Below, one piece after another: positions 24,921-34,700 of a stretch of 64,000 bases of DNA. This DNA comes from Gordonia jacobaea. Its GTDB lineage: Bacteria > Actinomycetota > Actinomycetes > Mycobacteriales > Mycobacteriaceae. The notes beneath the pieces are model-generated. The model was given only the letters and a program-made list of their open reading frames with translations. It searched no databases and was not told where the DNA came from. The stretch's first letter is position 1, and each line of letters begins with the position of its first letter. Made by a program: the position numbers and the translations under genes. The stretch covers positions 1 to 64,000 of the forward strand of contig NZ_LDTZ01000025.1 in the NCBI RefSeq assembly GCF_001186365.1, read 5' to 3'.

Positions 24921-26126
24921 CTAGGCGTTGCCCTTTGACCAAACGGCCCACGGAACGTTCCAGTCGCCGAGCCCGTCGGTACCCGAGAGCGTCCCGCCTG
25001 CGGTGTTCTTGACCACCACCGGGTCGCCGCGCAGCGTGTTCTGCATGACCCAGAGCGCGTCGTCGGGACTGAGGTTGAGGCACCCGTGGCTCGTGTTGGT
25101 ATTGCCCTGCGCCCACACCGACCACGGCGCGGAGTGGAAGAAGATGCCGCTGTAAGACATCCGTGTCGCGTAGTCGACCGGAGTGCGGTAGCCGTCTGCG
25201 GAACCGACGGGGACGCCGTAGGTCGAGGAGTCCATGATGATGTGGTCGTGCTTGTCTGACACGAGGTACACACCGTTATCCGTTTCGGTACCCGGCTTGC
25301 CCATCGATGTCGGCATGCTGCGGATGTCCTTGCCGTCGCGATTGAAGACAACCTGCTTGGTGCGGTCGTCGGCGGTCACGACCATCGAACGCCCGACGGT
25401 GAAGTTCGACTTGAGGTTCTCCTGACCGAAGAGGCCATCACCCAGGTCGATGCCGTAGGTGTTCACCGCGACCGAGACCTTCGTTCCCGGCTTCCAATAC
25501 TCTTTCGGCCGCCAGCGGACCTCGGTATCGCTGATCCAGTAGAAGGCACCCTCGACCTGAGGGTTGGTGGTGATTGTGATCGCGCGCTGGGCGGCCTTGC
25601 GATCAGGGATGGGTTCGTCGAACTTCACGGCGACCGGTTGGCCGACACCGACGGTCTCACCGTTCGACGGGGTCAGGTACGCCTGTGTCAGATTGGCAGG
25701 CGCTCGTGTGGTGAACGAGACACGCTTGGTGCTCGTGCCGCCGATGCCCTTGGCGTCGGCCTGCACGGTGTAGTTGCGCGCGTAGCCGAGGGGCTCGGCA
25801 CTCGTCCATCGCGTCGCGTCCTCACTGAGGCTTCCGCGCAACGGCGTGCCGTCGGCCTTGTCGATGCGCACGTTGGTCAGGGCGCCCTCGCTGGCCTGAA
25901 CGGTGATCGGCGCGCCGGGCTGAATGCCGACCGCCTGATCGATCAGAGGCCGGTCGGCCCACTCGGTGATCTCGACGCCGGGCATGAGGAGATCGCCGAA
26001 AAGTGCTGAACTCTGCACGTTCTCGGAGTATTTCGCCGTCTGCGAGCAGGAGCTCAGCAGCGCAGCCACGGCAACCACCATTCCAACGATCAACAACCCG
26101 CGTCGCTGGATACGACCGCTCCCCAT
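24921..26126 (-). CDS. L,D-transpeptidase lipoprotein (SHGC type)
   Basis: A 401-residue cell-wall enzyme that forms 3-3 cross-links in peptidoglycan. A lipoprotein signal ends in LLSSC (Cys about 27), followed by two Ig-like domains (about 40-250) and a YkuD catalytic domain. The catalytic base is His 331 (FFHSAPWS) and the nucleophile is Cys 349 in TSHGCLNLSP. The C-terminal cap GLGDWNVPWAVWSKGNA is typical of mycobacterial LdtB/LdtMt2-like enzymes. A paralogue lies at 28458-29735. Confidence 0.94.
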   Translation of the reverse strand: MGSGRIQRRGLLIVGMVVAVAALLSSCSQTAKYSENVQSSALFGDLLMPGVEITEWADRPLIDQAVGIQPGAPITVQASEGALTNVRIDKADGTPLRGSLSEDATRWTSAEPLGYARNYTVQADAKGIGGTSTKRVSFTTRAPANLTQAYLTPSNGETVGVGQPVAVKFDEPIPDRKAAQRAITITTNPQVEGAFYWISDTEVRWRPKEYWKPGTKVSVAVNTYGIDLGDGLFGQENLKSNFTVGRSMVVTADDRTKQVVFNRDGKDIRSMPTSMGKPGTETDNGVYLVSDKHDHIIMDSSTYGVPVGSADGYRTPVDYATRMSYSGIFFHSAPWSVWAQGNTNTSHGCLNLSPDDALWVMQNTLRGDPVVVKNTAGGTLSGTDGLGDWNVPWAVWSKGNA

Positions 26127-26259
26127 GTGACTCCTGCCCGATGTTCAAACGATCTGCGGTCCCGTTGTGTGGAACCGCAGACATGGATCAAATGACTGTG
26201 CGCGACGGCGCGCCACCAGTGTACGAGATCTACCGAATGCCCGAGTCGCCCGACATGGC

Positions 26260-26733
26260 TCAGTCGTCTTCAGGATCGATTGCCGGTAGCAGCCGCGGGC
26301 CCGAACCGTCGACGCCGAGTTCGTCGTCGGGGTTGAGTACCCGGCAACTCCGCAAGGACACACACCCGCATCCGATGCACTCCACGAGTTCTTCTTCCAT
26401 GCGCTCGATCTCTTTGCGTCGAGCTTCGAGCCGGCCGCGCCACCGCTCCCCGATGCGTCGCCAATCGGTTTTCGACGGCATGCGATCCTGCGGCAGCTCG
26501 GAGAAGACCTCGGCCACCTCGGCGAGCGGGATACCCATGCGCTTGGCCACCTGGATCACAGACACACGCCGGATCACGTGCCGAGCGAATCGTCGTTGGC
26601 CTCCGGAGGTGCGTGTCGAGGAGATCAACCCCTCGCGCTCGTAGAAGTGCAGAGCCGATACCGCGACTCCCGTGCGCCGGGCAACGTCGCCGACGGTGAG
26701 CAGATCGGTCGGGGTTGGTTTGATCTCGTTCAC
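26260..26733 (-). CDS. soxR: Redox-sensing MerR-family regulator SoxR
   Basis: A 157-residue MerR-type activator. The winged helix is TVGDVARRTGVAVSALHFYEREGL, followed by the dimerisation helix and a 2Fe-2S ligand set CIGCGCVSLRSC (Cys-x2-Cys-x-Cys-x5-Cys, about residues 125-136). The GTG start at 26733 is preceded by GAGGT; the longer open frame runs into the divergent gene and is rejected. It is divergent from an MFS exporter whose promoter contains a SoxR box. In actinobacteria SoxR responds mainly to redox-active compounds rather than superoxide, so efflux of such compounds is the likely job. Confidence 0.95.
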   Translation of the reverse strand: MNEIKPTPTDLLTVGDVARRTGVAVSALHFYEREGLISSTRTSGGQRRFARHVIRRVSVIQVAKRMGIPLAEVAEVFSELPQDRMPSKTDWRRIGERWRGRLEARRKEIERMEEELVECIGCGCVSLRSCRVLNPDDELGVDGSGPRLLPAIDPEDD

Positions 26734-26735
26734 GC

Positions 26736-26766
26736 TTGACCTCAACTTTAGTTCAGGTTCTAGCGT
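26736..26766 (+). promoter_or_regulatory. SoxR-controlled promoter of the MFS gene
   Basis: TTGACC (-35, 26736-26741) and TAGCGT (-10, 26761-26766) are separated by 19 bp, the overlong spacing typical of MerR-family promoters. The 18-bp dyad CCTCAACTTTAGTTCAGG (26740-26757) fills the spacer and matches the known SoxR box form (CCTCAA...TTGAGG) with one mismatched pair. The -10 ends 7 nt before ATG 26774, so the mRNA is leaderless. Confidence 0.88.
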
Positions 26767-26773
26767 AGCCGAC

Positions 26774-28195
26774 ATGACGACCGAAGATACTAGAACGCCT
26801 GGGGATTCCAGAGACAACGCATCCGCAGGCACACGATCCGGAAGCTGGCGCGAACTGTTCGGCGCCGAACACATCACCGCCTCGCTCGTCCTGGCCGGTG
26901 GTATCGCGGTGTACGCGATGAACACCTTCGTGACCGCCGCACTCCTCCCGTCGACGGTCGACGACATCGGCGGAGATCGTTACTTCGCATGGGTGACAAC
27001 AACATTCATGGTGGCATCGGTACTGGCGTCGATGCTGGTCGCTCGTTCGCTCGCATCATGGGGCGCAGCACGCGCCTACCTGATCGCGTTCCTGCTGTTC
27101 GCAGCAGGCTCGGTCGGCGCCGCGCTCACACCGAACATGGAACTCCTCCTCGCCTCACGGGTGCTGCAAGGGCTCGGAGGCGGACTCCTCGCCGGGCTCG
27201 GCTACGCCGTGATCCGCGATGCACTCCCCGAACATCTCTGGACACGCGCCACGGGATTGGTCTCGGCGATGTGGGGGCTCGGCACACTCCTCGGACCGAC
27301 CATCGGCGGCGTCTTCGCCCAAATCAACTTCTGGCGGGGAGCATTCTGGCTGCTCGCCGTCGTTGCGATCATCCTGGGTGTGCTCTCGGTACGCGGATTG
27401 CCCAGGCGCAGTGCGGAATCCGACGACTTCGGCCGGGTTCCGGTGCCATCGCTGACGGTGCTCGTTCTGGCTGCGACAGCATTCAGTATCGCTGCGGTCG
27501 TGCCTGTCGGCGGACCAACCGTCGTCGCACTCGTCTCCGGTGTGGCACTCCTGGGGGCCTTTGTCATGGTGGATCGCCGCGCGTCGTCTCCGGTGTTGCC
27601 GCACATCACCTATCAGCGCGGTAATCCGTTGAAGTGGTTCTACATCGTTCTCGGCATCCTCAGTGCCGCGGCCATGGCGGAGATCTTTCTCCCCAAGTTC
27701 GGGCAGGAACTCGCGGGGATGTCGCCCCTCGTCGCCGGAATCTTCGGTGCCACCGTGTCGATTGGTTGGAGTGTCGTGCAGTTGTTCAGCGCGAGTGTTG
27801 ACAGCGAACGGACCCGAAGGCGACTCATGGTCCTCGGCCCGGTGTTCATGACCATCGGCCTGACACTGTTCGCCGCGACTCTGCACGCGAACGCGGGATG
27901 GATCGCCGTCATCTGGGTAGTGGGGCTCCTGCTTGCCGGAGCGGGTGTCGGACTCGCCTTCCCGCACCTGAGCGTCGCGGCGATGCGCAGCACCGATGAT
28001 CCGGTCGAGGGGTCGAAGGCCGCCGCCGGGGTCGGCACCGCAGAACTCATCGCCAATGCGATCTCGTCCGCACTGGTCGGGGTGTTGGTTGTCGTCGGTG
28101 GCCCGGGCGCCGCAGGGGCGATGACCATGGGCGCGGGACTCGCAGCGCTCGGCGCCCTCGGCGTCGTGGCGATCACCGTCGCCATCCGGCGCTAG
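26774..28195 (+). CDS. MFS drug/redox-compound exporter
   Basis: A 473-residue major facilitator protein with 12-14 membrane segments starting near residue 35. Conserved stretches include MVARSLASWGAARAYL in the motif A loop and RVLQGLGGGLLAGLGYAVI (motif C-like, about 125-143). It resembles the DHA2-type multidrug exporters. Its divergent SoxR promoter implies induction by redox-cycling compounds, so phenazine- or quinone-like molecules are plausible substrates. ATG 26774 is chosen because the -10 ends 7 nt upstream; the frame opening at 26672 would cross the soxR start. Confidence 0.92.
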   Translation: MTTEDTRTPGDSRDNASAGTRSGSWRELFGAEHITASLVLAGGIAVYAMNTFVTAALLPSTVDDIGGDRYFAWVTTTFMVASVLASMLVARSLASWGAARAYLIAFLLFAAGSVGAALTPNMELLLASRVLQGLGGGLLAGLGYAVIRDALPEHLWTRATGLVSAMWGLGTLLGPTIGGVFAQINFWRGAFWLLAVVAIILGVLSVRGLPRRSAESDDFGRVPVPSLTVLVLAATAFSIAAVVPVGGPTVVALVSGVALLGAFVMVDRRASSPVLPHITYQRGNPLKWFYIVLGILSAAAMAEIFLPKFGQELAGMSPLVAGIFGATVSIGWSVVQLFSASVDSERTRRRLMVLGPVFMTIGLTLFAATLHANAGWIAVIWVVGLLLAGAGVGLAFPHLSVAAMRSTDDPVEGSKAAAGVGTAELIANAISSALVGVLVVVGGPGAAGAMTMGAGLAALGALGVVAITVAIRR

Positions 28196-28244
28196 CGTCG
28201 TCGGGTTAGGCAATCGGTGATCGGCTATCGACGGTGATGGGCCG

Positions 28245-28285
28245 ACAAAGAAAACCGCCCCTCACCGTTGAAACGGTGAGGGGCG
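28245..28285 (-). terminator. Terminator of tRNA-Lys
   Basis: CGCCCCTCACCGTT and AACGGTGAGGGGCG (28256-28285) form a 14-bp perfect stem with a minimal loop. On the minus strand the stem is followed by GGTTTTCTTTGTC, a good U tract, 8 nt past the tRNA 3' end. It may also stop the opposing MFS transcript. Confidence 0.9.
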
Positions 28286-28292
28286 TTCGCTG

Positions 28293-28365
<73 letters not shown>

Positions 28366-28457
28366 TTGGCCGTGCGAGAAAGAACCTTACAGGGTCACTG
28401 CCTCAGAAGTGAAATCGCCTGTTCACAAGCCCTTTTTGGCCTCTCCCGCACGGGAAC

Positions 28458-29735
28458 TCATGCGTTGCCCTTCTTCCACACATCCCACGGAACGTTCCAG
28501 TCACCGAGGCCGTCGTCGCCGGGCAACGGCTCGCCGACGGTGTTCTTCGCGATGACGATGTCGCCGCGGAGTGCGTTGTTCAAGAACCACTCCGCGTTGT
28601 CGGGGCTCACGTTGAGGCATCCGTTGCTCACGTCGTCGACGCCCTGGTCGCCAAGCGACCACGGCGCGGAGTGAACGTAGATGCCGCTGAACGAGATTCG
28701 AGTCGCGTCATACACGGTCTCTCGATAGCCACCGGGCGAGCTCACCGGCACCCCGTACGTCGAGGAGTCCATGATCACGCTCGGCTCACGCTCGGCGACC
28801 ATGTAGATGCCGTTGTTGGTCGGCGTCGAATCCTTGCCCAGCGAGGTCGGCATCGTCTTGACGACCTTGCCGTCGATCGAGACGGTGATGTTCTTGGTCT
28901 TGTCGTCGGCGACCGCGACAAAACTGCGCCCCACCTTGAAGTTGGTCTCGAGGTTGTTGCTGCCGTATACCCCGCCACCGAGGTCGATGCCCTTGAGGTT
29001 GGCCGCGACGTGCACCTTGGTGCCCGGCTTCCAGAAATGCTCGGGGCGCCAACGCACCATGCTGTCGTTGAGCCAGTAGAAGGCACCCTCGACCGGAGGG
29101 TCGGCGGTCACCGTGATCGCGCGCTGCGCGTTGAGTTTGTTGGCGACAGGGGTGTCGAAGTTGATTGCAACCGTCTGGCCGACACCGACGGTCTCGTTGT
29201 CCTCGACCACCGACGACGCCGATGCCAGCGAGTCCGCGGAAGCCGTCGTGAAGCTGATCTTGCGGGCACCATCGCCCTCGACGCCCTTCGCCGCAGCGGT
29301 CAGCGTGTAATCGCCACCGAAGTCGAGCGGCTGACTCGACACCCAGGTACCGCCGTCGGGCGACACCTTGCCTGCGACCGGACCATCAGGCCCCGACACG
29401 ACGACGGACGTGAGACTGCCGTTCTGCGCCGCGACCTTCACAGGGGCGCCAGGCATGACACCGACCGCGTGGTCGGACATCGGACGGTCACGCCATCCGG
29501 TCACCGAGATCGTCGGCTGCGCAAACGATTGCAGCGCAGGCGCATTGGTGACCGTGTCGGAATACTCCGGCGACTGAGAGCACGCCGCCGCACTGACAAC
29601 AACCAAACCGGCCGCCGCGAGCGCACCCACACGGCGTACGCGCGAACGGGACGACTTCTGCCCACTCAGACCAATGAAAGAAGTTTCTGAAGTACTCAAA
29701 GAAGTTGAAGCCTTGAAGCGACGAGCACGCGTCAC
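28458..29735 (-). CDS. L,D-transpeptidase lipoprotein with SNGC active-site motif
   Basis: A 425-residue paralogue of the enzyme at 24921, with the same plan: a long basic start, a lipoprotein-like signal ending SAAAC, two Ig-like domains, a YkuD domain and the cap GLGDWNVPWDVWKKGNA. The catalytic base His 355 (VHSAPWS) and nucleophile Cys 373 are kept, but the conserved His of SHGC is Asn 371 (AAC, 28623-28625), giving VSNGCLNVSP. Activity may be altered. The GTG start overlaps the stop of the DUF3618 gene in GTGA, so the two are translationally coupled. Confidence 0.93.
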   Translation of the reverse strand: MTRARRFKASTSLSTSETSFIGLSGQKSSRSRVRRVGALAAAGLVVVSAAACSQSPEYSDTVTNAPALQSFAQPTISVTGWRDRPMSDHAVGVMPGAPVKVAAQNGSLTSVVVSGPDGPVAGKVSPDGGTWVSSQPLDFGGDYTLTAAAKGVEGDGARKISFTTASADSLASASSVVEDNETVGVGQTVAINFDTPVANKLNAQRAITVTADPPVEGAFYWLNDSMVRWRPEHFWKPGTKVHVAANLKGIDLGGGVYGSNNLETNFKVGRSFVAVADDKTKNITVSIDGKVVKTMPTSLGKDSTPTNNGIYMVAEREPSVIMDSSTYGVPVSSPGGYRETVYDATRISFSGIYVHSAPWSLGDQGVDDVSNGCLNVSPDNAEWFLNNALRGDIVIAKNTVGEPLPGDDGLGDWNVPWDVWKKGNA

Positions 29736-29953
29736 GCGATCACCTTGCGGACGACGCCAACCAAGACGACTGCCCCGGCAACCGCGAGCGAGATCTTGAC
29801 CGCCGGCTTGTTGACGAAGGCGATCACCTTGGTCTTCGCGGAGTCGGCAAGCCTTTCGGGACTCACCCGAACCGCGAGTTCGTCAAGTGTGTTGGCCAGG
29901 TCTTCGCGCGCCTGCACGATGTCCTGTTCGATACGGTCGGTGTCGCCGGCCAC
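29732..29953 (-). CDS. DUF3618 small membrane protein
   Basis: A 73-residue protein with the DUF3618 layout: an acidic amphipathic helix DTDRIEQDIVQAREDLANTLDELAVRVSPERLAD, a short linker, then one membrane segment (about residues 52-70) ending RKVIA. The GTG at 29953 follows GGGAGG; the longer Arg-rich extension to 30073 is rejected. The function of DUF3618 is unknown, but members are common beside envelope genes of actinobacteria. Its stop overlaps the start of the SNGC transpeptidase, implying a shared role at the envelope. Confidence 0.82.
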   Translation of the reverse strand: MAGDTDRIEQDIVQAREDLANTLDELAVRVSPERLADSAKTKVIAFVNKPAVKISLAVAGAVVLVGVVRKVIA

Positions 29954-30197
29954 AGTTGTCCTCCCAGACTTTTTCACTACACATGCGGACTCACCGATCC
30001 GCGTCTTTCCGCCAGAACGCCGTCGACGCAGCGGCCACGGCAGGCGCGCGCGCGTCGACAGAGCAAACGACATGTCGAGAATACGTCATCGCGACGTGGC
30101 GAGCCTCGTCCTGCACGAGCGAGTCGAGGAGGTGCCCGGTTTGCCCGGCTGAGGGTCGATCACCCGGTCGACCTGCCCTATCGGTAGCCTGACGACC

Positions 30198-30668
30198 ATG
30201 TCTGGCACATCCCGTCTTGCCGTCGGCGACACCGCGCCCGGCTTCACACTCACCGACGCCCACGGCGAAACGGTATCGCTCTCCGACTACGCCGATACCA
30301 AGGTCATCGTCTACTTCTACCCCGCGGCGTCGACGCCCGGCTGCACCAAGCAGGCGTGCGACTTTCGCGACAACCTCGCTGAACTGGACGGACAAGGTAT
30401 CGCCGTCGTCGGTATCTCCCCCGACAAGCCGGAGAAGCTCGCCAAGTTCGCCGACGCCGAGGGTCTGACGTTTCCCCTGCTGTCAGATCCGGACAAGTCG
30501 GTTATGACCGAATGGGGAGCGTTCGGCGAGAAGAAGCTGTACGGCAAAACCGTGACGGGCGTGATCAGGTCGACGTTCCTCGTCGACCACGGGACCATCG
30601 AGCTCGCGCAGTACAACGTGCGTGCCACCGGGCACGTTGCCAAGCTCAGGCGCGACCTGTCGGTGTGA
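30198..30668 (+). CDS. bcp: Thiol peroxidase, BCP/PrxQ-type peroxiredoxin
   Basis: A 156-residue cytoplasmic peroxiredoxin reducing hydrogen peroxide and organic peroxides. The active-site stretch VYFYPAASTPGCTKQACDFRD holds the peroxidatic Cys (about 49) and a resolving Cys five residues later, the PrxQ arrangement. GISPDKPEKLAKFA is conserved across the family. It is monocistronic and upstream of a TetR gene 36 bp away. Confidence 0.95.
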   Translation: MSGTSRLAVGDTAPGFTLTDAHGETVSLSDYADTKVIVYFYPAASTPGCTKQACDFRDNLAELDGQGIAVVGISPDKPEKLAKFADAEGLTFPLLSDPDKSVMTEWGAFGEKKLYGKTVTGVIRSTFLVDHGTIELAQYNVRATGHVAKLRRDLSV

Positions 30669-30679
30669 CCCACAGGCGC

Positions 30680-30705
30680 TGATCGAACCGAGTTGATCGA
30701 ACCGA
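30680..30705 (+). repeat. Short direct repeat at the TetR start
   Basis: TGATCGAACCGA occurs twice (30680-30691 and 30694-30705), 14 bp apart, ending at the first base of the chosen ATG. It may be a repeated operator half-site or a slipped duplication. Confidence 0.55.
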
Positions 30706-31325
30706 TGAGTACCGAACCCCTGGTGCCGCGCAAACGCCCTACGCAGGAGCGCAGCAAACGAAAGTTCTCCGCGATGCTCGCGACGGCGCGCGATCTGCTG
30801 ACCGAGGTGGGTTTCGAATCGCTCACCTGTGAGGAAATCGCCGTTCGCGCGGGCGTTCCCATCGGAACCCTCTATCAGTACTTCGCCAACAAGTACGTCA
30901 TCGTCTGCGAACTCGACCGACAGGACACAGTCGGCGTCCGTGAGGAGCTCGCCGCCTTCGCGTCGGAGGTGCCCTCGCTCGAATGGCCGAACCTTCTCGA
31001 GAAGTTCCTCGACCATCTCGCGACGCTCTGGCGCGACGATCCATCGCGCCGCGCGGTCTGGCTCGCTGTCCAGTCGACCCCTGCGACCCGCGCGACGGCG
31101 ACACTCAACGAGCGCGTACTCGCCGAGCAGGTGGCTCGCCTTCTTGCGCCGCTGATCCCCTCGCAGGGACGCCGCCGGGAGATGATGGCTCAGGTTCTCG
31201 TCCACACCGCGTACTCGCTGTTGAGTTTCTCGGTGCAGGACGGCCACGATCACGACGCAACGGTCGACGAACTCAAGCGCATGCTCGCGGGCTACCTCCT
31301 ACTCGAGGAGTCGACCGGTAGCTGA
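30705..31325 (+). CDS. TetR-family transcriptional regulator
   Basis: A 206-residue TetR regulator. The helix-turn-helix region is RDLLTEVGFESLTCEEIAVRAGV, then IGTLYQYFANKYVIV (about residues 25-65), followed by a helical ligand domain. ATG 30705 is preferred; TTG 30693 in the same frame lies within the direct repeat. It is adjacent to bcp and convergent with acpS. No target is evident from context. Confidence 0.9.
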   Translation: MSTEPLVPRKRPTQERSKRKFSAMLATARDLLTEVGFESLTCEEIAVRAGVPIGTLYQYFANKYVIVCELDRQDTVGVREELAAFASEVPSLEWPNLLEKFLDHLATLWRDDPSRRAVWLAVQSTPATRATATLNERVLAEQVARLLAPLIPSQGRRREMMAQVLVHTAYSLLSFSVQDGHDHDATVDELKRMLAGYLLLEESTGS

Positions 31326-31367
31326 ATCCGTTGCACCGCACACGGATTGCGCACCGGCCGGTCAGCT
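31320..31367. terminator. Nested hairpin between convergent tetR and acpS
   Basis: Outer arms AGCTGA (31320-31325) and TCAGCT (31362-31367) enclose AATCCGT (31325-31331)/ACGGATT (31342-31348). Both arms include the stop codons of the two convergent genes. There is no T run, so it is a weak candidate. Confidence 0.35.
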
Positions 31368-31754
31368 CCCCTCCAGGATCGCCACCGCGGCAGCGGTGTT
31401 CCCGTCGTGCGTGAGCGAAATGTGCACTGTCGTCTCACGGAGGTGTTCGGCGATCTCCCCCGACAACCTGATCGCCGGACGGCCCCACGTGTCGGTGACG
31501 ACCTCGATATCGCTGTGCCGGATCAAGGGCAGCAACGGCGAGCGCGAGAATCTGCTCACCGACCACGCCTTGACCACCGCCTCCTTCGCCGCCCACCGTG
31601 CCGCGAGGTGACGGGCGTCCTCACCCGTACCCGTTGCCGCGTCACGTCTCTCGCCCACCGTGAATCTCTCGACGAAGTTCGTGCCGACCTGTTCGAGTTG
31701 GTCTCCGAACTCCGGGATCGACACGACGTCGATCCCCACCCCGAGTACGGCCAT
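31362..31754 (-). CDS. acpS: Holo-[acyl-carrier-protein] synthase
   Basis: A 130-residue phosphopantetheinyl transferase that would activate the ACP domain of FAS-I. The metal-site motif is GVGIDVVSIPEF and the second motif is WAAKEAVVKAW; VHISLTHDGNTAAAVAI closes the fold. Starting at ATG 31754 gives exactly the length and N-terminus of the M. tuberculosis enzyme; ATG 31769, overlapping fas by 11 bp, is an alternative. The gene follows fas directly, the conserved actinobacterial arrangement. Confidence 0.95.
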   Translation of the reverse strand: MAVLGVGIDVVSIPEFGDQLEQVGTNFVERFTVGERRDAATGTGEDARHLAARWAAKEAVVKAWSVSRFSRSPLLPLIRHSDIEVVTDTWGRPAIRLSGEIAEHLRETTVHISLTHDGNTAAAVAILEGS

Positions 31755-31758
31755 CGCG

Positions 31759-34700
31759 TCAGCGCCCATCGGCCGCGACGCCGTACGCGCCATCGGTCGT
31801 GAGGCGTGCACCCGGATCGAGCAGCAGCCCGGCTTCGGCATCGTGCTCGTCGAGCGTGCTGTCGAGACGTCGACCCGACGGACGACGGTACGCAGGCTCG
31901 CCGCCGCACATCGCGACCAGCCGCCGCTGTGCACCGTCACGTTCGCGGCGTGCGGCCCGATCGCGATAGCTCTGCGCCTGATCCGAATCCAGTGTTGCGA
32001 CAAAGGCTTCCGGATGGACGATGGCGATCAGACCCGAGACGTGACCGAAGCCGAGGCTGGTGAGCAGACCCGCCTTGAGCGGGAACCGATCACCGAGCGC
32101 GAGCGGCTCACGCGCCCACACCAGGTGGGGGTAGTCGCGCATCTGCTCATCGACACAGTCGAGGCTGCGGTTGGGTGGGATCACCCCGTCACGCAGCACC
32201 TGGCAGAGCCCGATGAGCTGGAATGCCGCCGCGCCACCCTTTGCGTGGCCGGTGAGCGACTTCTGCGACACGACGAACAGCGGCGCGCCGGGCGTCCTGC
32301 CGATCGCGTCGGCGAGTCGCTCGTGCAGCTCTGACTCGTTGGGATCGTTTGCACGCGTCGAGGTGTCGTGCTTGGACACCACCGCGACGTCGTCGGCGCT
32401 CACGCCGAGTGCACCCAGCGCGTTGGCCAACGGCGAGGCGAGCGCCCCACGTGCGGCTCCCAGCGCTCCGAGTCCCGGTGCGGGAATCGAGGTGTGCACT
32501 CCGTCGCCGAAGCTCTGCGCCCAGGCGACGACACCGAGGACCGGCAGTCCGAGCTGTGCCGCGACGTCGCCGCGAGCGAGCAGAATGGTTCCGCCACCGG
32601 CAGATTCGACGAATCCTCCGCGTCGCCTGTCGTTGGCACGCGAGTACCGGCGCTCGTCGATTCCGCGTGCGGCCATCTTCGCCGACTCCGCGGTCGCCGA
32701 CATGTCACCGAATCCGACGATGCCTTCGATACCGAGATCGTCGAATCCGCCCGCCACCGCGAACATTGCCTTGCCGAGACGGATCTTGTCGACGCCCTCC
32801 TCGACCGACACCGCGGCCGTCGCACAGGCAGCGACCGGGTGGATCATCGCACCGTAGCTTCCCACGTACGACTGAACGACGTGTGCGGCAACGATGTTCG
32901 GCAACGCCTCCTGGAGGATGTCGTTGGCTTTCGCCTCGCCGAGCAGGGTGTTGACGTACAGCTCACGCATCGACGTCATGCCACCCATACCGGTTCCCTG
33001 GGTATTCGCGACGAGTCCCGGATGCACCCACCGCATCAGTTCCGACGGGGTGAATCCCGATGACAGGAAGGCGTCGACGGTCGCGACGAGATTCCACAGC
33101 GCAACACGATCGATCGATTCCACCATGTCGGGCGTGACACCCCAGCGGGTCGGGTCGAACCCGGTCGGGATCTGGCCTCCGACGGTCCGGCTCAGCTCGA
33201 ACTTGCGGGGCACGCGAATCTCGGTGCCGGCCAAGCGAGTAACCCGCCAGTCTCCGGTGTCGGAGATCGGGGCGATCCTGGTCTTGTCCGGATCGGCGGC
33301 CGCAAATGCCCTTGCCTGCTCCTCGGAGCTGACGGTGAAGCTCAGGTCCTCGTCGAGGAAGATCGACGTGAGCAGCGGCGAGGTGTTGTCGACCATGGCG
33401 CCTTCATCACCGTAGCGCCGAATGCCGCAGCGCTCGACGACCGCGTCGTGGTAGCGCTCTGCGATGTCGGCCTCGTCGACCGGATCGCCGGTCCCGGTGT
33501 CGTACCAGCCCGGCTTGGGTGCGTCGTCCCAGACGATCAGACCGGTGTTCCAGGCAAGCTCCAACACGCCTGCCGCGCTGAGCTTCTCGTCGACCTCCAT
33601 CTCGAACCGGGTGCGCGACGAACCGTAGGGTCCGAGCTCTCCGGCGCCGACGATCACCACGAGATCCTCGGGGCGCGCATCGATCGACGGCCATGCTGGC
33701 GCCATCGACTTCGCGGCGCGGGCCGGCGCGGGTAGCGCAGCGACCGTGGCGTCGTCGAGTTCGTCGGCCTCCGCCTCGACCTCTCCGGCGTCGTCCTGGT
33801 CCGTGGCGAGCGCTTTGAGATCGATCGACGGGTCGAGGCCGCCGGTGAAGTCGGCGAGAATCGCCTCGTCCCGGGCAGCGGCTCGCTGCTGCGGCGTGCA
33901 CAGTCCGAGGAGCTGTGCTGCCATTTCGTCGGTGCTCCACGTCCGCACGCCCGCGGCCTCCACAGCCGCGACCATGCCGTCGTTGTGGCCCATCAGCCCG
34001 GTGCCGCGCACCCACCCGATGAGTGCGTGCGCGAGAGTCGTTCGCGCACCCCACGATTCCTCGGCTCCCCAGCGGGTGACCAGTGCATCGAGTGCGGCCT
34101 TGGACTCGCCGTAAGCACCGTCGCCACCGAACATCCCGCGGTTGGGCGATCCGGGAAGCACGACGTGCAGTCGGGCCGCGATGTCATGATCGGCGCCGAT
34201 CTCACACAGCCCCGCGATGAGCCGCTCCACCGACCAGAGGAGGACCTTCATCTCGAGCTCTGCGCGCGCCCCGGCGTCGGTGAGGTCGCCGGCGACACGG
34301 GGTGCCGCGAACGGGAAGAGCAGCGTCGGCTTCATCGCAGGCTTGATGACAGCCGTTGTGCCGCCGACGTTCTCGGTCTGTTCGCTGCCGACCCATTCGA
34401 CGAGATCGTCGACATCGGTGTACGACGCCATGTTGGTCGGTGCGACCCATAGCGCCGCGTCGTGACGCGCGTTCTCCCGATAGAGCTTCTTGTAGAAGGC
34501 GAGCTTGCCGGAGTCGAGCTTCGACGTCGTGGCGATGACCGTCGCTCCGCCCGCAAGCAGTCGACCGATCACGCCTGCGGCGATCGATCCCTTACCCGCG
34601 CCGGTCACCACGGCGATCTCGTCGGACCATTCACCCGCGTCGGGCGCCTGTGCCGCGGCGGCGATGGCGCCGAAGATCTGCGCGCGGGTCGCCTCGCCTG

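Noticed and set aside
23834..25012. 392-residue + strand frame opposite the acyl-CoA dehydrogenase
   Set aside because: The minus-strand dehydrogenase has full family motifs, whereas this frame has none.
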